Shown here piece after piece: positions 49,432 through 60,633 of a DNA stretch of 64,000 nucleotides. Below the pieces are notes generated by a model. The model did no database searches, had not been told where the DNA came from, and saw only the letters and a program-made list of their open reading frames with translations. Source of the stretch: Glutinoglossum americanum (Eukaryota; Ascomycota; Geoglossomycetes; Geoglossales; Geoglossaceae). Location: contig JAGHQL010000159.1 of NCBI GenBank assembly GCA_020080175.1, forward strand, positions 1 through 64,000. Reading direction: 5' to 3'. A program made the position numbers and the translations under genes. The stretch's first letter is position 1; each line of letters starts with the position of its first letter.

Positions 49432-49920
49432 CTACTCCTGCATAGCATCGTCGTCGTCCTCGACCGCCTCGAAGTCATCATCATCATCCTCATCCTCTTC
49501 GGGGGCACCTGCCTCGGCAGCAGCCTTAGCATAGTCGACGGTCTTGCCGCGGGTGCGCCTCCCGCTAGTGATAATGTTGCTAGTATCGATCTCAGCCATG
49601 TCATCATCGTCCTCATCATCTTCGGCTTCTACAAATAGGTCAATTAGCGCGGTTGGACGGGATTTGTGGCAGCAGTCACATCATACCAGGTTCAGCAATC
49701 TATTAGAGTCAATCGTCAGCATCGCAGTCCGAGTAGGAGAGATGCCGCAAAATCAAGATGTTAAACATACCCCCTCATCTGCGGTTTCTTCCTCTGAGCT
49801 TTCTTCCTCCTCTTCGACGGGACGGGCGACAGCCTTGCCTTTACCCTTGTCTAGAGGAGGTGCATCGGTAATGTCGACATCGAGGTCATGAGTGGTAGCA
49901 GAGCCGTTTTGCGCGCTCAT
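49432..49920 (-). CDS. CHZ1: histone H2A.Z-H2B chaperone Chz1
   Basis: Predicted 119 residues from three exons (49920-49771, 49699-49687, 49628-49432). The CHZ motif is clear: IDTSNIITSGRRTRGKTVDY, flanked by long acidic runs on both sides, exactly as in Chz1. In yeast it hands H2A.Z-H2B dimers to the SWR1 complex in the nucleus. The middle exon is a 13-base microexon coding IAEP plus one base; leaving it out breaks the frame into the CHZ motif. Divergent from the Mcl1/Ctf4 gene, which also works on chromatin. Confidence 0.9.
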
Positions 49921-50541
49921 GATCGTTGCAGTAGCGATTGTGTTGTAAGAATTTTAAGAGAGTGTATTTAAGGTGTGGATGGTAGGTGACAAGGTTTGAA
50001 GGTGGGCGGGCTTCGATGTTTTGGTGGAAGTCGCGCCCAGGTAATAATGTTCAGCCTGCGCCATACTAATCCGGTCTAGTGCAGCTTCAAAATCGTGACC
50101 TTCTCTTCCATGCAACCCGGAACAGCGAACTAACCCGCGTCCTCGTCGAGAAGGAGATCCCCAGCCGCAAGCTCTTCATCGATTGAATGGCAATCAAATC
50201 ACAAGGCCTTAAAGTGTTCTGTCAGCCGTGATGTGCCCGAAATACTCTGGGGATCGTAGCGTATTGAGAAACGAATATCCCAACACTCTCGAGTATCGTG
50301 AAATGCCTAGGACATCCAACCTGCTTCACACAGGCGCCATCGCCTTAAAACAAAGGTTTTTTTTAATTGATTCCGCAAAAGTCCTAAAAAATAGAGGGGT
50401 TAATTGATATAGCATGGCTCGCATCTTACATAATTTAAGCGAGAACGCGTAAAACGCGTAACGCGAGCACACCGAACTCGGGTTGAGGATCGAGGTGCTA
50501 TAGAATTGCTCCAGCAAAACACCGAGTGATCTGGCAAAGTA
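49921..50541. promoter_or_regulatory. divergent promoter region, CHZ1 / MCL1
   Basis: 621 bases between divergent starts. The MCL1-proximal part contains the MCB cluster listed separately. The frames across it are not genes. Confidence 0.5.
50445..50466. promoter_or_regulatory. MCB (MluI cell-cycle box) cluster upstream of MCL1
   Basis: Two exact ACGCGT boxes (50445-50450, 50454-50459) and a near match ACGCGA (50461-50466) in 22 bases, 76-97 bases before the ATG of the Mcl1/Ctf4 gene. In yeasts MBF binds ACGCGT to drive G1/S expression of replication genes, so the position and target fit. Binding here is inferred. Confidence 0.7.
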
Positions 50542-53500
50542 ATGATGACTGTAACGCAGCAACGACAGCGGGGAAGACCTGCTCGTATGACCCTTATTCT
50601 TGTTTGTGTATCTTATTGCCATTGCTAATAAGATTGCTTGTAGATGCGCCGGGTCAGACATATCTTACTTATACACCCGATGGGAAACGTCTTATCACTG
50701 CGGGCTCTAACAATGCCATTCGCATCTACACCACGGGTTCGGATGGTGAGCCTGTCAATGTCGACGACTGTCAGGAATTAAATACTGCTGTTGTTGCTAC
50801 GGTACGTCTTGCCCTTTTGAGGTTGATTTGGGAGGTTTAACGCTAAGTCATGGCTAGAACGAGTTCTTCGTGACGGGTTCCGAAGATGGCGCAGTATGTG
50901 TGTACTCACTGAAGACGAACCTGTTTGATAAGATGCTTGTGAGATGTACACTGCCGGTCAGAGATGTTGCGTTATCCCCCGATGGGAATTGGGCCGCTGT
51001 AGCCAGCGAGTGTGTTACAGTGTAATCCGATTCCGCACCTCCACGACTAACTCCTTACAGTGAACCGACTGTCAAGATCGTGAATACGCAGGATATGGCA
51101 AGAATCCTTTATCTCCGCGAGCAACCGAAACCCGTGAAGCACCTGTCGTTTCATCCTAGTGGCTCATATCTTGCCGTATCTTGCTCCGACGGCCTCGTCT
51201 ACGTCTATTCCCTTAGCACAGAGGAGCCACAGCTGGTCAAGAAAGTTGATGGACTCATTCGGAGCTTGGAAGCGGATGAGGAGGCCAGCTCCAGGGTAAT
51301 ATGGCATCCGGATGGGACGGCTTTAGCCGCGCCGACAGCAACTAGGGGTATGTTATATTGTAAAAGGAATTACGGTGGTGGCGCTGACCGAATGCCTTTA
51401 GATATACAGGTAGTTTCGAGGAACGACTGGGAGCGACAACGAGCTTTTGCTAGCGGCCACATGGGTGATATCACGGCGTTGGCTTGGTCACCCAATGGCG
51501 CACTTCTCGCGAGTGCAGGCATGGACAGGAAACTCTTGCTTTGGGAGACAAAAACACAGAACATTGTCGCAAGGCAAGATTTGCGAGTTCCCCCCTGATA
51601 ACATACACTAATATTTCCCTACAGATACGAGTATCCCAATGTTGTTTCCCTTGCTTGGCATCCTACAGAGAACATCTTATCGTTCACTAATTCTGATGGT
51701 GAATTATTTATCTACACCGATTTTGTTCCTTCTGAGCATCTTAGCCTATTGAAGAAGCCTCTCCAGTCAGCCCCGTCTATCCATGAAGCCAATATATGGA
51801 GGCCTTCAGTCACCACGATTGAAGATCGGCAACGGGATGTTCGAGCTCGAAGGGGCACCCCGGACACACTCGATGACATACTAGGATCCGACGCAATGCA
51901 GGACGACGAAGACGACTTTATAGTTGATGATGACGGTGCCGGATATGCTGAAGGGGTTAACGGGCACGGAAAACGAAGCAATGGGCATTTGGACCTACTT
52001 GACGGCCCAGGTTATAAAAGAAGAGCCACAAATGGTCTCTGGCGACCAAGAATACACCTACCGTTCCAGCCAGGAAGCACGCCATGGCGAGGGAACAGGA
52101 GGTACCTTTGTTAGTCACCCTTGACGGCATCTAAAAATACTTGGATACTGATAGGTCGACAGGCCTAAATCTCGTTGGATGTGTATGGACTGTCGACCAA
52201 GATACACATAATACGGTAACTGTAGAATTTTATGATCGAGAATACCATAGGGATTTTCATTTTACCGACCCTTTCTTATATGACAAAGCGTGCCTAAGTG
52301 GGTGACCCCCCTGTTGAATACCCTATTTCATGATCTGACTGGCATATAGACGACTATGGGACGCTTTTCTCCTGTTCACCGTCAGATGGTGGACCAGCGA
52401 TGATATTCTATAGACCCCATGAAACGTGGACCTCAAGAGCAGACTGGCGAACCAAATTACCAATGGGAGAAGATGTCACTTGTGGGTCGCTCATTCCTCA
52501 TCTTTTGCATGATTACTAACCTCGTTTCTAGCGATCTCTTTGAGCGAGTCATATGTTGTGGTTACGACCTCTACTAACTACGTTAGAGTATTCACCCTCT
52601 ATGGCACACCTTTCCGCGTCTATCGACAGAAGAGCTCACCAACAGTTACTTGTGCCTCTTGGCGCGACTACGTTCTCACCATGGGCAATGGCTCGGTTGG
52701 TGGAGACGGTAAGACACACTTATTGTACACAATTGAGAATATTAAGCGGGATGAAATTTGTCAGAATGAAGATATTGTAGCATTGCCGGGGGGGGGCGAA
52801 GTAATAAGTGTGTTTTTCTCTGATAACGGGGTTAGTAACCCCAACTCTACTAGCCTTTGTAGCCCACTTGTCTACTCTCCACTTACATATGTTGCACTTC
52901 CAGGATCCTTGTATCTACGACTCCACCGGCGTATTACTTATCCTTCTTCACTGGCGTTCCCCAGGTCAAGCACGATGGGTTCCCCTACTCAACACTAATC
53001 TCTTAGACCGTCTTGCAGGTGGTCGCAAAGAAGAATCGTACTGGCCGGTCGCCGTCGCGCAGGACAAATTTCACTGTATCATTCTCAAAGGTGGCGAGAA
53101 ATATCCGTACTTTCCTCGCCCATTGCTTTCAGAGTTCGACTTCAAGATTCCTCTCTCACAAGAACCCGCCTCCGAAGAAGCAGAAGGGTCATCTGGAACT
53201 GAGGCGGTGAAACTCGAGGAATCCTTTGTCCGGAACTCCGTCACTCTTGCGCTCATAGAAGACCTCCTTGCCGCAACCACAGCTACGCATTTCCAGCGTG
53301 CCGATCTGGCACGCAAAGAACTCGAGGTTGACAAGGTATTGCTACAACTACTTGCAGTGGAGTGTCGTGAAGGTGAGGAGAGGGGCGCAAAGGCATTGGA
53401 GATCGTGGGCCTGATGAAAGACCGTAGTGGCAAGATGATGGAGGCGGCTGGTAAGGTGGCCAATCGGTATGGGAGAAATCTGCTAGAGGAGAAAATTAGG

Positions 53501-53542
53501 GAGTTGGAAGAAAAAAGATTGATTGGGATGGATGAGGAATAG
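50542..53542 (+). CDS. MCL1: replisome adaptor Mcl1/Ctf4 (AND-1/WDHD1)
   Basis: Predicted 833 residues from ten exons (50542-50584, 50644-50801, 50858-51009, 51061-51347, 51402-51573, 51625-52109, 52163-52297, 52350-52481, 52532-52830, 52904-53542). The protein links the CMG helicase with DNA polymerase alpha. An N-terminal WD40 propeller is visible (TPDGKRLITAGSNNAIRIYT, FHPSGSYLAVSCSDGLVYVY, WSPNGALLASAGMDRKLLLW). An acidic linker follows, then the SepB domain (STPWRGNRRYLCLNLVGCVW, YGTLFSCSPSDGG, YVRVFTLYGTPFRVYR) and a C-terminal helical part ending in a coiled coil. Length matches fission yeast Mcl1. The intron at 51574-51624 has a GC donor (AAG/GCAAGA) and a normal AG end. The start could be either of two adjacent ATGs. 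Confidence 0.93.
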
Positions 53543-53988
53543 GAATAATGTACGGGGATCGGGGCGTTTGTGGTCATTTAACTACTATGCTATCCATCAT
53601 ACAGCATCTTTGTATTATGCATTAACCTTATGAGAATAGTCTTCTAGAATAAATCTTTCTTAAAATGTGCGTACAGAACCGTGTCCACGCACCGCCTGGG
53701 GTAGGCATTTATAGACAAGCGGCAGCTTAACCACGGCTCTCATCGCTGAGATTCATGCACATAGGTTCGATATAAGCACATCTTCGGCACAACAACAGTC
53801 ATGGATTAAGACTGAATTGCAATTTGACATCCGTGCTAGTAATAGAACTACTTTGTCGGATCAACTCTCCCGTTTTGGTTGGTCTTATAATTTCAGCGAA
53901 TATGTATGATACAGCCAACTTTCGCTCCGCTAGTTCATCCACCAGCTGATCTAATATATAAGTAAAAGCACATCTTACTGCTAGATAT
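53543..53988. other. convergent 3' spacer
   Basis: 446 AT-rich bases between MCL1 (+) and the NDUFA8 gene (-). Nothing further is seen. Confidence 0.5.
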
Positions 53989-54881
53989 TTAACCATTGAA
54001 AGAGCGAGAGTATATCTGTTTCTCTCGTAGGTGGACCGGGGTTGTACCCTCCGGCGTGCCGGGGATTGTCTTTTCTAGATTCTGTTATGTGGAGGTGTGC
54101 ATGGTCAGCCAGACAATCGACATCGCCCGAATACTCGTGAAAAGGACATGGAAAACTCCAGCATGCAAAGGGAAGAGACAAGCAGGAGTTACTATGCTCA
54201 GAGATTTTATATTTTCAACAGGGGGATTTAGCCAGAAATCTCCATTTAACTCATCATAGCGTTAAAAGGGTTCGGAAATAGATGAAAGCCTCTAAAGTAT
54301 GGCTAAAGGGGTTGCTCATACCAAGTTGTCAAATATGCACTTGTTCAACTTCCTTTCAGGGCGCCGGCAATTCCAGAGCTGCTGGTTGTAGCCTTCGAGA
54401 CATTCCCAGTGTTTGCGGAATTCTGTGAGGCAGTGCTTGTTGATATCTTCTAGCCTATATCGACTGTCAGCCTCGCACAAGCCCCTCACAAAAGCCCAAA
54501 CCGAAGCAAACTTCGACATGACTCAGAAACAGTGTGATTTCGAACGTACACGCTAGCCGCACATCGAGTGACCTTTCTTCCCTCTTTCAGGCATTCTATT
54601 TCACCCTTCCCATTTGCTTGCGTTTTGCATTGCATGAAATCATCATTATAGGCTCTACACCGCGCACCAATAAAGAAGGAAGCGCTAAGCAGTGGTGCAG
54701 AACTAGCACCTATCTCTTTGACCGGTGGGATAGAGTCTGGGAGAGGTGTCGTGTCGAGAAGGACTTGCTGGTTGAATCTGAGGTTAGTTGTGGATGGTTA
54801 GCCATTGAATGAGCAGAGCAAGGAAAATTGGGGGGAGAAGGAGGGGGGAACGATGTCGTACCTGGGTTGTCGCGCCGCCAT
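53989..54881 (-). CDS. NADH:ubiquinone oxidoreductase subunit NDUFA8 (about 20 kDa, twin Cx9C)
   Basis: Predicted 157 residues from four exons (54881-54862, 54777-54550, 54454-54322, 54081-53989). A complex I accessory subunit on the intermembrane-space side. Cx9C pairs are visible: CRAYNDDFMQC, CLTEFRKHWEC and CRRPERKLNKC, the hallmark of Mia40-oxidised subunits of this family. The C-terminus KTIPGTPEGTTPVHLREKQI is typical of fungal NDUFA8. The acceptor of intron 2 is the ATATAG at 54460-54455, because the nearer CTAG breaks the frame. Confidence 0.88.
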
Positions 54882-55274
54882 GGTGGGAAGTGTGTGTATT
54901 GGCGGGAAGTGGTAGTTGGGGATGAGGTGGAGTTGAGTGGTTTAGACAAGCTGCCGCTGTGATTGGCAGGCGAGTAACTAGCCGACAAAGCAACGCGGCT
55001 CTTTTGGATGGAATTTCTTCACAACCTCAACATACACGCGAAAAAGATACAACTTTTATCGGCCGCGGAACCGGTGCTTGCGCGTATTTTCTACGACTCT
55101 GACCTTGGAGAGCTCAAACAAAAAAAAATCCTCAATGCAGTGAAAATTTTGACTCTTCACGAATAATCTACCCGCTTGCTCTCCACACGCGTTGTCGCAT
55201 CTCCCTGAGCGTGCGCTCAGCAACCAGAGGCTTCCTGATACCTCCGCCACTCTCACTCTGGTCGGACCTTGGAT
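54882..55274. promoter_or_regulatory. divergent promoter, NDUFA8 / NUP57
   Basis: 393 bases between divergent starts. A single ACGCGT box is at about 55186-55191. No other site is claimed. Confidence 0.45.
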
Positions 55275-56598
55275 ATGTTTGGAAGCTCCCTCGGCGGCGG
55301 CCTCGGTGCTACGCAGACCCAACCGGCCATCAACCCTTTTGCTAGTTCAAGCAATAAGCCGAGTCCGTTTGGCTCGTTGGGCCTGGGCTTACAGTCTCAG
55401 CAACAACCTCAGGGTAGCAGTATTTTCGGAGTGAATACGCAACAACCTCAGACTGCTTCACCTTTCGGAGCCAGTACGTTTGGGCAACCGCAGCAAAATC
55501 CGTTTTCTGGCTTGATACAGCAGCCCCAACAACAACCGCAACCACAGCAAGCTGGGTCGTTATTTGGTAGTCAACCACCACCTAGTATAGGTAATTTCCA
55601 AGACCACATCCTCACAGCAATCAGATATTTGAACGGCATAGTGACAAATCGATACCATTAGGGCAGCCACAGAAATTAGGCACTTCGTCATTGTGGGAGC
55701 CTGGCGCTGGACTGAGTTCGCGTATGTTTGTTGCTTGTTTATCGTTATATACACCTTGCCTTTACTTCATCTTGTTCAGAGGGCTGACTGAAACCGCACC
55801 ACAGGCCAGAAGTCTGTACCTGAACAGATCGAACAACTTTACGATAAATGGAACCCAGCTTCCTCGACTTGCGCCTTCCAACACTACTTTTACAACTATG
55901 TCGGCCCAGAGAAAGCACCCTTCTATCGCCCGACTCCCCGCGAAGATGAGAAGAAATGGGAAGAGGCTCTCTCTCGGAAACCCGAGGCCGGCTGGGTCCC
56001 GGTGATCGCCATCGGTTTTCAGGAGTTGTTCACACGCATCGTGACGCAGATGCAGATACTCAATGCGTACAATACACGCCTGCACGAGATTAACGGTTGT
56101 TTAGAAGGCATGCTACAGAAGCATGATCTATTAATCACGATTCGTGCTATGGATGCAAAAAGGAGGCATATCGCCCTCGGCCAAAGGTGTCTAGCGCTCG
56201 CAACGAAGGTGCAGGTTCTAAGAAATAGAGGATATGCCATGGGTGGTGATGAGGAAGACCTAAAGAAGAAACTAATTGAACTTGAGAAGGGGGTGGCCGA
56301 TCCGGCCCTTGCGGGAAGGGGGGAAGAGATATGGGCGAGAATGGTAGGCATTAGGGAGAGATCTAAGTTATTACAGGAGGAGATGGCTCGGATGGGGAAG
56401 AAGACGGAGGGAAATGGACTGAACGAGGATGTTTTGAAGCAGGCAGAAAAGGTGAGAGCAGTTTCGATGATTAACTAGAAAATGTATACTAATTTGCTCG
56501 AATCACAGGTTCTGAGCGATTACGCAGAGCAAATATCCCATTTGAAGAAGGAACTTGCAAAAATTCAGCAAGAGTTCAAAGCCTGGGAAGGCGAATGA
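55275..56598 (+). CDS. NUP57: FG nucleoporin Nup57/Nup54
   Basis: Predicted 370 residues from four exons (55275-55590, 55662-55721, 55805-56451, 56509-56598). The N-terminal third is a Gln-rich FG region (PFGSLGLGL, SIFGVNTQQ, SPFGASTFGQPQ, SLFGSQ). The rest is the alpha-helical Nup54 domain: EQIEQLYDKWNPASSTCAFQ, YFYNYVGPEKAPFYRPTP, WVPVIAIGFQELFTRIVTQM, then coiled coil to the end. It belongs to the central-channel Nsp1-Nup57-Nup49 complex. The start MFGSSLGG is the expected GLFG-type N-terminus. Confidence 0.9.
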
Positions 56599-56851
56599 AC
56601 GGCAGCTACCCACCGCAAGGATCTAGCTTCTCAACGCTTTAACGATCTATCCACGCGAAAATTATTCGGAACTATACGGCCGGTGGAGAGCCACGTACTC
56701 GTTAAAGCAGTGGGCAGATGCGAATCCCTGGGTTCTATGTATTGTACACTTGTAGAAAGAAACCTAGTATTACATTCCATAACACCGCGGCCTTAATCTA
56801 GGGAGTTTTCTCATCCGCCTGACCCATTTGTATTCCACCAAGACATTCTCC

Positions 56852-57347
56852 TTATAATAATTTGCGCACGAAATTGATGGCGAAAGGAGCTATGCAGACC
56901 CATCAAAGTCAGCATGACACGTATGCTCGCAAATAGGGGGCTTCTTCCTAGCTCAAGGTGACTCGTGAGTGTAGGATATCGGGCGGAAAACATACAGAGG
57001 TACAGTAGAACCGAACCGACAACGACCGTCTGGACAGTTTGGCGTGCTTCCATTTCTTGTTCCTGAAAGCGTGGATCGATCAATCAGCCATAACTCTTTT
57101 CTCGTACCCACGGTTCTAGAGCAACGAGAACCCCAGGACACCCCAGCGCCCATGACCGCTCCACCAACAACGTAAAACTGCTCCGAAGCTGGCAGAGCAA
57201 TCCCACCACTAAGCCTAGCGCGGATAAAATGACGGACTGACCTTGATCTCGGCTTGGCTCAAGGGCGCGGCAGCTGTACTATAACGTTAAGCAAAAAACG
57301 ACTCCTAAAAGTGGGACCAGTGTATTGAGCTTACGTCCTCCAAACAT
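56852..57347 (-). CDS. TOM5: mitochondrial import receptor small subunit Tom5
   Basis: Predicted 49 residues from four exons (57347-57335, 57273-57242, 57062-56996, 56889-56852), too fragmented to be found as one open frame. The rebuilt protein reads MFGGPAAPLSQAEIKEQEME, then a single hydrophobic segment (VQTVVVGSVLLYLSPFAI) and ends NFVRKLL. The start MFGG, acidic middle and the LYLSPF helix end are hallmarks of fungal Tom5, a tail-anchored subunit of the TOM complex in the outer membrane. Total length (49) and the frame both close. Intron 1 uses the CAG acceptor at 57276-57274, since the upstream TAG gives a stop. Confidence 0.85.
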
Positions 57348-57995
57348 CTTGACGGCTTGTGATGTGAAATCGGGGAGCTGATCGATAAGCAGGCGAGTAA
57401 ATGAATCGGATGGTGTGGTACGAAGTATCGAAACTTGAACGCCGGTTTTTGGAGATCGCGGCTCTTAACTTGAAATTTTGGGCTTTTTTTATTTTGTTTT
57501 TTTGTTGTGCTCGGCTGCCAAGCGTATCGAAATCCCGCCCACCCTGACTTCCGCCTCGTTTGGGCGGCAACATGCCAAGAGCATTCACCCCGCCCTCTCG
57601 ATGCCAGATTTTGTCGCCCAGAACGACCACGTCCTTTCGTTTTGGAACGCGCTGTTGGGCCCCAATACTCCCTATGCATTATCAGTATTGAGGCGGGCAG
57701 GGGTGACAGCCCCACTTGGCCTATAAGGTCGAGCAGCCCGTCAACCTTAGAAATGCATCCGGATCGATTACCTTGATAAGTCTTCACAGGCTCCATGGCG
57801 CCAACGGGCTCATAATACGACGGTTTAGCCATTCTCCCGCCGTTATCTTGCTGTTCTCTCATTGCGGGCCGCTTTTTAAGACCCACACCGCATCCCAACC
57901 TCATCAGACTTTATCTCACGCTTACCTTCCTCTATTTCTCTCCGACACCTCGACCCCTCTAAAATATCCCAGTTTTAGAAAACTGTCTTGCTAGG
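57348..57995. other. spacer between TOM5 and the phosphotransferase gene
   Basis: 648 bases; T-rich patch at 57481-57505. The minus frame 57904-57305 overlaps the first exon of TOM5 antisense to nothing known and is rejected as a gene. A C/T-rich leader precedes 57996. Confidence 0.45.
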
Positions 57996-58847
57996 ATGCG
58001 GCCTATCTATTCCAGTCCGTCGGTGCCCAGTCGGATGCCTACCGTACAGGAAATCAGAGCGTCAACTAATGTCGTCTGGGACACCCACAGGCAAATGGTC
58101 GTGGTGGTATCCGATACGTTCCTTGTCAAATACGGGAACTCCGTCAAGGAAATCGAAGGCTGGAACCTACTATTCGTCGAGCAGTATTTGAAAATACCCG
58201 CGCCGCGTCTCTATGCCATGTTCCAAGAATCTGGAGAGATTTTTCTGGTCATGGAATACATCCGCGGAAACCTATTGCGGGATGTATGGCCTACCCTCGA
58301 AGAACGGGACAAGATGACTATTGTCGGAAAACTTAAGGGCATTTTGTACAGTATGCGGTCGCTTCCCTCTCCAGGGTACTTTGGAAACGTCCTTAGAGGG
58401 CCTTTTTCCGATGAATTCTTCTGGTCGATGTCGTCGGATCCTTCGATCTCTGGTCCATTTCGCAGTGGAAACGAACTCTGCTCAGCCCTAGTGGCGAAGT
58501 TAAAGAGCAATAGTGAGGATCCCAGCAAAGTAGAATTCTTCAAGACGCACCTTCCGCAATTATTAGGTAGGCATCCGCCTACTTTCACCCACACCGACCT
58601 CCAGCAGGAAAATATCATCGTTCAAGAGATAGACCATGGCCAATTGAGGGACTACAAAGTTTTCATTATCGATTGGGAAGATGCTGGTTGGTTCCCTAGC
58701 TACTGGGAATATGCCTCCCTCTTTATTGGGTTTCATTGGAGAGATGATTGGTTAGCCAAAGCGGAGCATTTCGTGGACCCATGGCCAGCCGAAGCTGCAA
58801 TGATGAAGTTCGTGTATATGCAATTGGCACTTTATTGTAATTGTTGA
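57996..58847 (+). CDS. phosphotransferase-fold protein (APH/choline-kinase-like family), tail altered
   Basis: A single-exon frame of 283 residues. It has the fold's catalytic stretch HTDLQQEN (Asp201), the metal-binding IIDWEDAGWFPSYWEY (Asp226), and a nucleotide-binding-side stretch FLVMEYIRGNLL. Fungi have many such genes, mostly of unknown substrate. The true start may be the second Met (MPTVQEIRAS, at 58035), which matches the family's usual start better. The end is odd: about 89 bases of the 3' coding part (58735-58823) are repeated at 58847-58935 with changes, and the stop lies at the junction, so the last few residues (ALYCNC) are probably not ancestral. A broken second copy lies at 60.6-61.1 kb. 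Confidence 0.75.
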   Translation: MRPIYSSPSVPSRMPTVQEIRASTNVVWDTHRQMVVVVSDTFLVKYGNSVKEIEGWNLLFVEQYLKIPAPRLYAMFQESGEIFLVMEYIRGNLLRDVWPTLEERDKMTIVGKLKGILYSMRSLPSPGYFGNVLRGPFSDEFFWSMSSDPSISGPFRSGNELCSALVAKLKSNSEDPSKVEFFKTHLPQLLGRHPPTFTHTDLQQENIIVQEIDHGQLRDYKVFIIDWEDAGWFPSYWEYASLFIGFHWRDDWLAKAEHFVDPWPAEAAMMKFVYMQLALYCNC

Positions 58848-58935
58848 TTGGAACGATGATTGGTCAGCCAAAGTGGAGCATTTCACAGACCCATTGCCAG
58901 CTGAAGCCACATCGAAGCCGTTGATATATATGTAC
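58735..58935 (+). repeat. short tandem duplication at the 3' end of the phosphotransferase gene
   Basis: Units 58735-58823 and 58847-58935 align without gaps over ATTGGA..GATGATTGGT.AGCCAAAG.GGAGCATTTC and onwards through CCAGC.GAAGC. The offset is 112 bases. The second unit has several substitutions, so it is not recent. Confidence 0.85.
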
Positions 58936-60344
58936 TCGACTTTTTGATCTCCAAGTCTCTTGATTCCCAAATACTCGCAACTAGTTATCCTGTCTTCTAA
59001 GATCTTTACTTTCCGTAATATCTATGGGCTGAGAGCAATGTAGTAGCGACCCTCTTTGCCGAGATTCTACTTTGTTGTTTTGGACTTGAAAGACTTGTCC
59101 ACCTGTTCCCCCCCCCCCCGGGCATGCTCGACGTGCTATTGTGTTGGGAGAGTACCGTAATTCATCTCTATATGAAGGATTTTGTTTTTCCAAACACAGC
59201 ATAGTACATGAAAAATAGCAAGGGGAAGGGCTGGTCATGTGGTGCAACCCCCCCTTTCAATTCTATTCTATTTACAGTGGAGAACCGCGACGCCTCCGCG
59301 ACACCTCTTCCTGCCAACAGAACACTCACCGGTGAGATTAGCTGCCAAACCAGGACATGCTAAGGGAGCAATACACGCTATCGCCAAACATAGAATCTTC
59401 CATGACCAATACCTTCATTATACGATGAAATTGATATCCTCAGCAGACAAAGCCTAACGGATCAATAGATTCATATCCTCACAGGAAACAGCCCATGGCA
59501 GCTGCGGTATGAGGCGGCGGCGAATTTAGGTGAATCAATATTTGGTTTGAATTCTCACTTTCCAGAGCCAAATACTATAACACTACCTAACCAACAATAG
59601 CGGAACCGAAGACTATGGCGGCGGCGAATTAAAGACTTGACTAGTACATACGGTGAAAAGTAAAGGCGCAGGAGACTGAAGGGATAAACTTAGGGGTGAC
59701 TATCTGGGGCGTGAGGCGGGCAGGCAGGGGTTGATCCAGGAGAAATCCACCGCTGAGGACTGTTGTATGCGCAGATATCCTACCAGTTGGTAGCAAGTAG
59801 GGTTGCAAAGCAGCCAGCATTAGCCCCGTTGTCCTAGACGTCTATAACCCCCCAAATCCATCTTCGCATACATGTATATGGGCGTACGAGCGTCTTTCCG
59901 GACGGCGTCAGCTCCTTCAACCCCTTTTTAGTCGGGTGATGCGAGGCCGCTGACGATGGGGTTGAGGACCATATGCTCAGACTGCGTCTACGATGCGTGG
60001 CGGGTCCCTCGTACGCGCTCCTGGGAACGGACCGCTCGAGCCGTGCTTCCTCAGTTTGAAAATATCCCGTCCAGCGTCTTCTTCGCCTTCGGTTTGTGAA
60101 TATGGCTTTGTTTCAGGGGGTGCTGTGTTGCTAATTTTATGTAGAGACCCTGAGGTGTGGGGCATGCGAGGGGTATTCTGTGGTATTCCTCGTCTACCAG
60201 AATACGCGCCATCGTCTTCCGGGGGTTGAGACGTCGCTTTTCCAAAAAACATATCGAGGCGGTCGCAGTCGAGAATCTCGAGTTCCGGTCCTATCGCACT
60301 CTTGTTTTAGCCCCAGCCTGCCTTGCACGCTTGATGGCCCCGAT
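58936..60344. other. gene-free 1.4 kb stretch
   Basis: No supported gene. A C run lies near 59109-59119. The frames at 59239-59457 and 59977-60252 have no recognised content. It ends at the target duplication of the solo LTR. Confidence 0.4.
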
Positions 60345-60633
60345 GACTCTGTTGAGAACGGTGGAGGCCATTGGGCATAGAATAGAATTGATTGAATGTT
60401 TAATGGAATGCCTAATTAAGAGCGAGCAAAGTAGGATAGCTAGCTAGCTAGCTATGTAGACGAAAGGAAACGGCCTCATGGCCGAAGCCCGAAAAGCAAG
60501 AATAGAAGTTCTATTCTAGCAGCTCGCTTCCCTTGGCAATGGAAACAAGTTGCCACTCAGCTCCCTAGGGCTAAACCCGCAGAGCGAACCAGGTTCCAGG
60601 CTGCCCCCGGAAACTGCCGTTTCCAACAGACTC
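60345..60633 (-). mobile_element. solo LTR (LTR retrotransposon) with 5-base target duplication
   Basis: The LTR spans 60350-60628 (279 bases). It begins TGTTGAGAACGG and ends CCGTTTCCAACA on the + strand, so its ends are short inverted repeats with TG...CA. Both sides carry GACTC (60345-60349 and 60629-60633), a clean target duplication. The orientation is set by similarity to the fragment at 15814. There are no internal genes, so it is a recombined solo LTR. It contains a CTAGCTAGCTAGCTA repeat. It looks whole as an LTR. Superfamily cannot be told from the LTR alone. Confidence 0.85.

Noticed and set aside
57305-57904. 199-codon minus frame upstream of TOM5
   Set aside because: It overlaps the true first exon of TOM5 in another frame and runs through the spacer with no conserved content.
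58021-58847. Phosphotransferase as a drug-resistance enzyme
   Set aside because: The APH fold is shared by many fungal proteins with unknown substrates; nothing in the sequence points to aminoglycosides.
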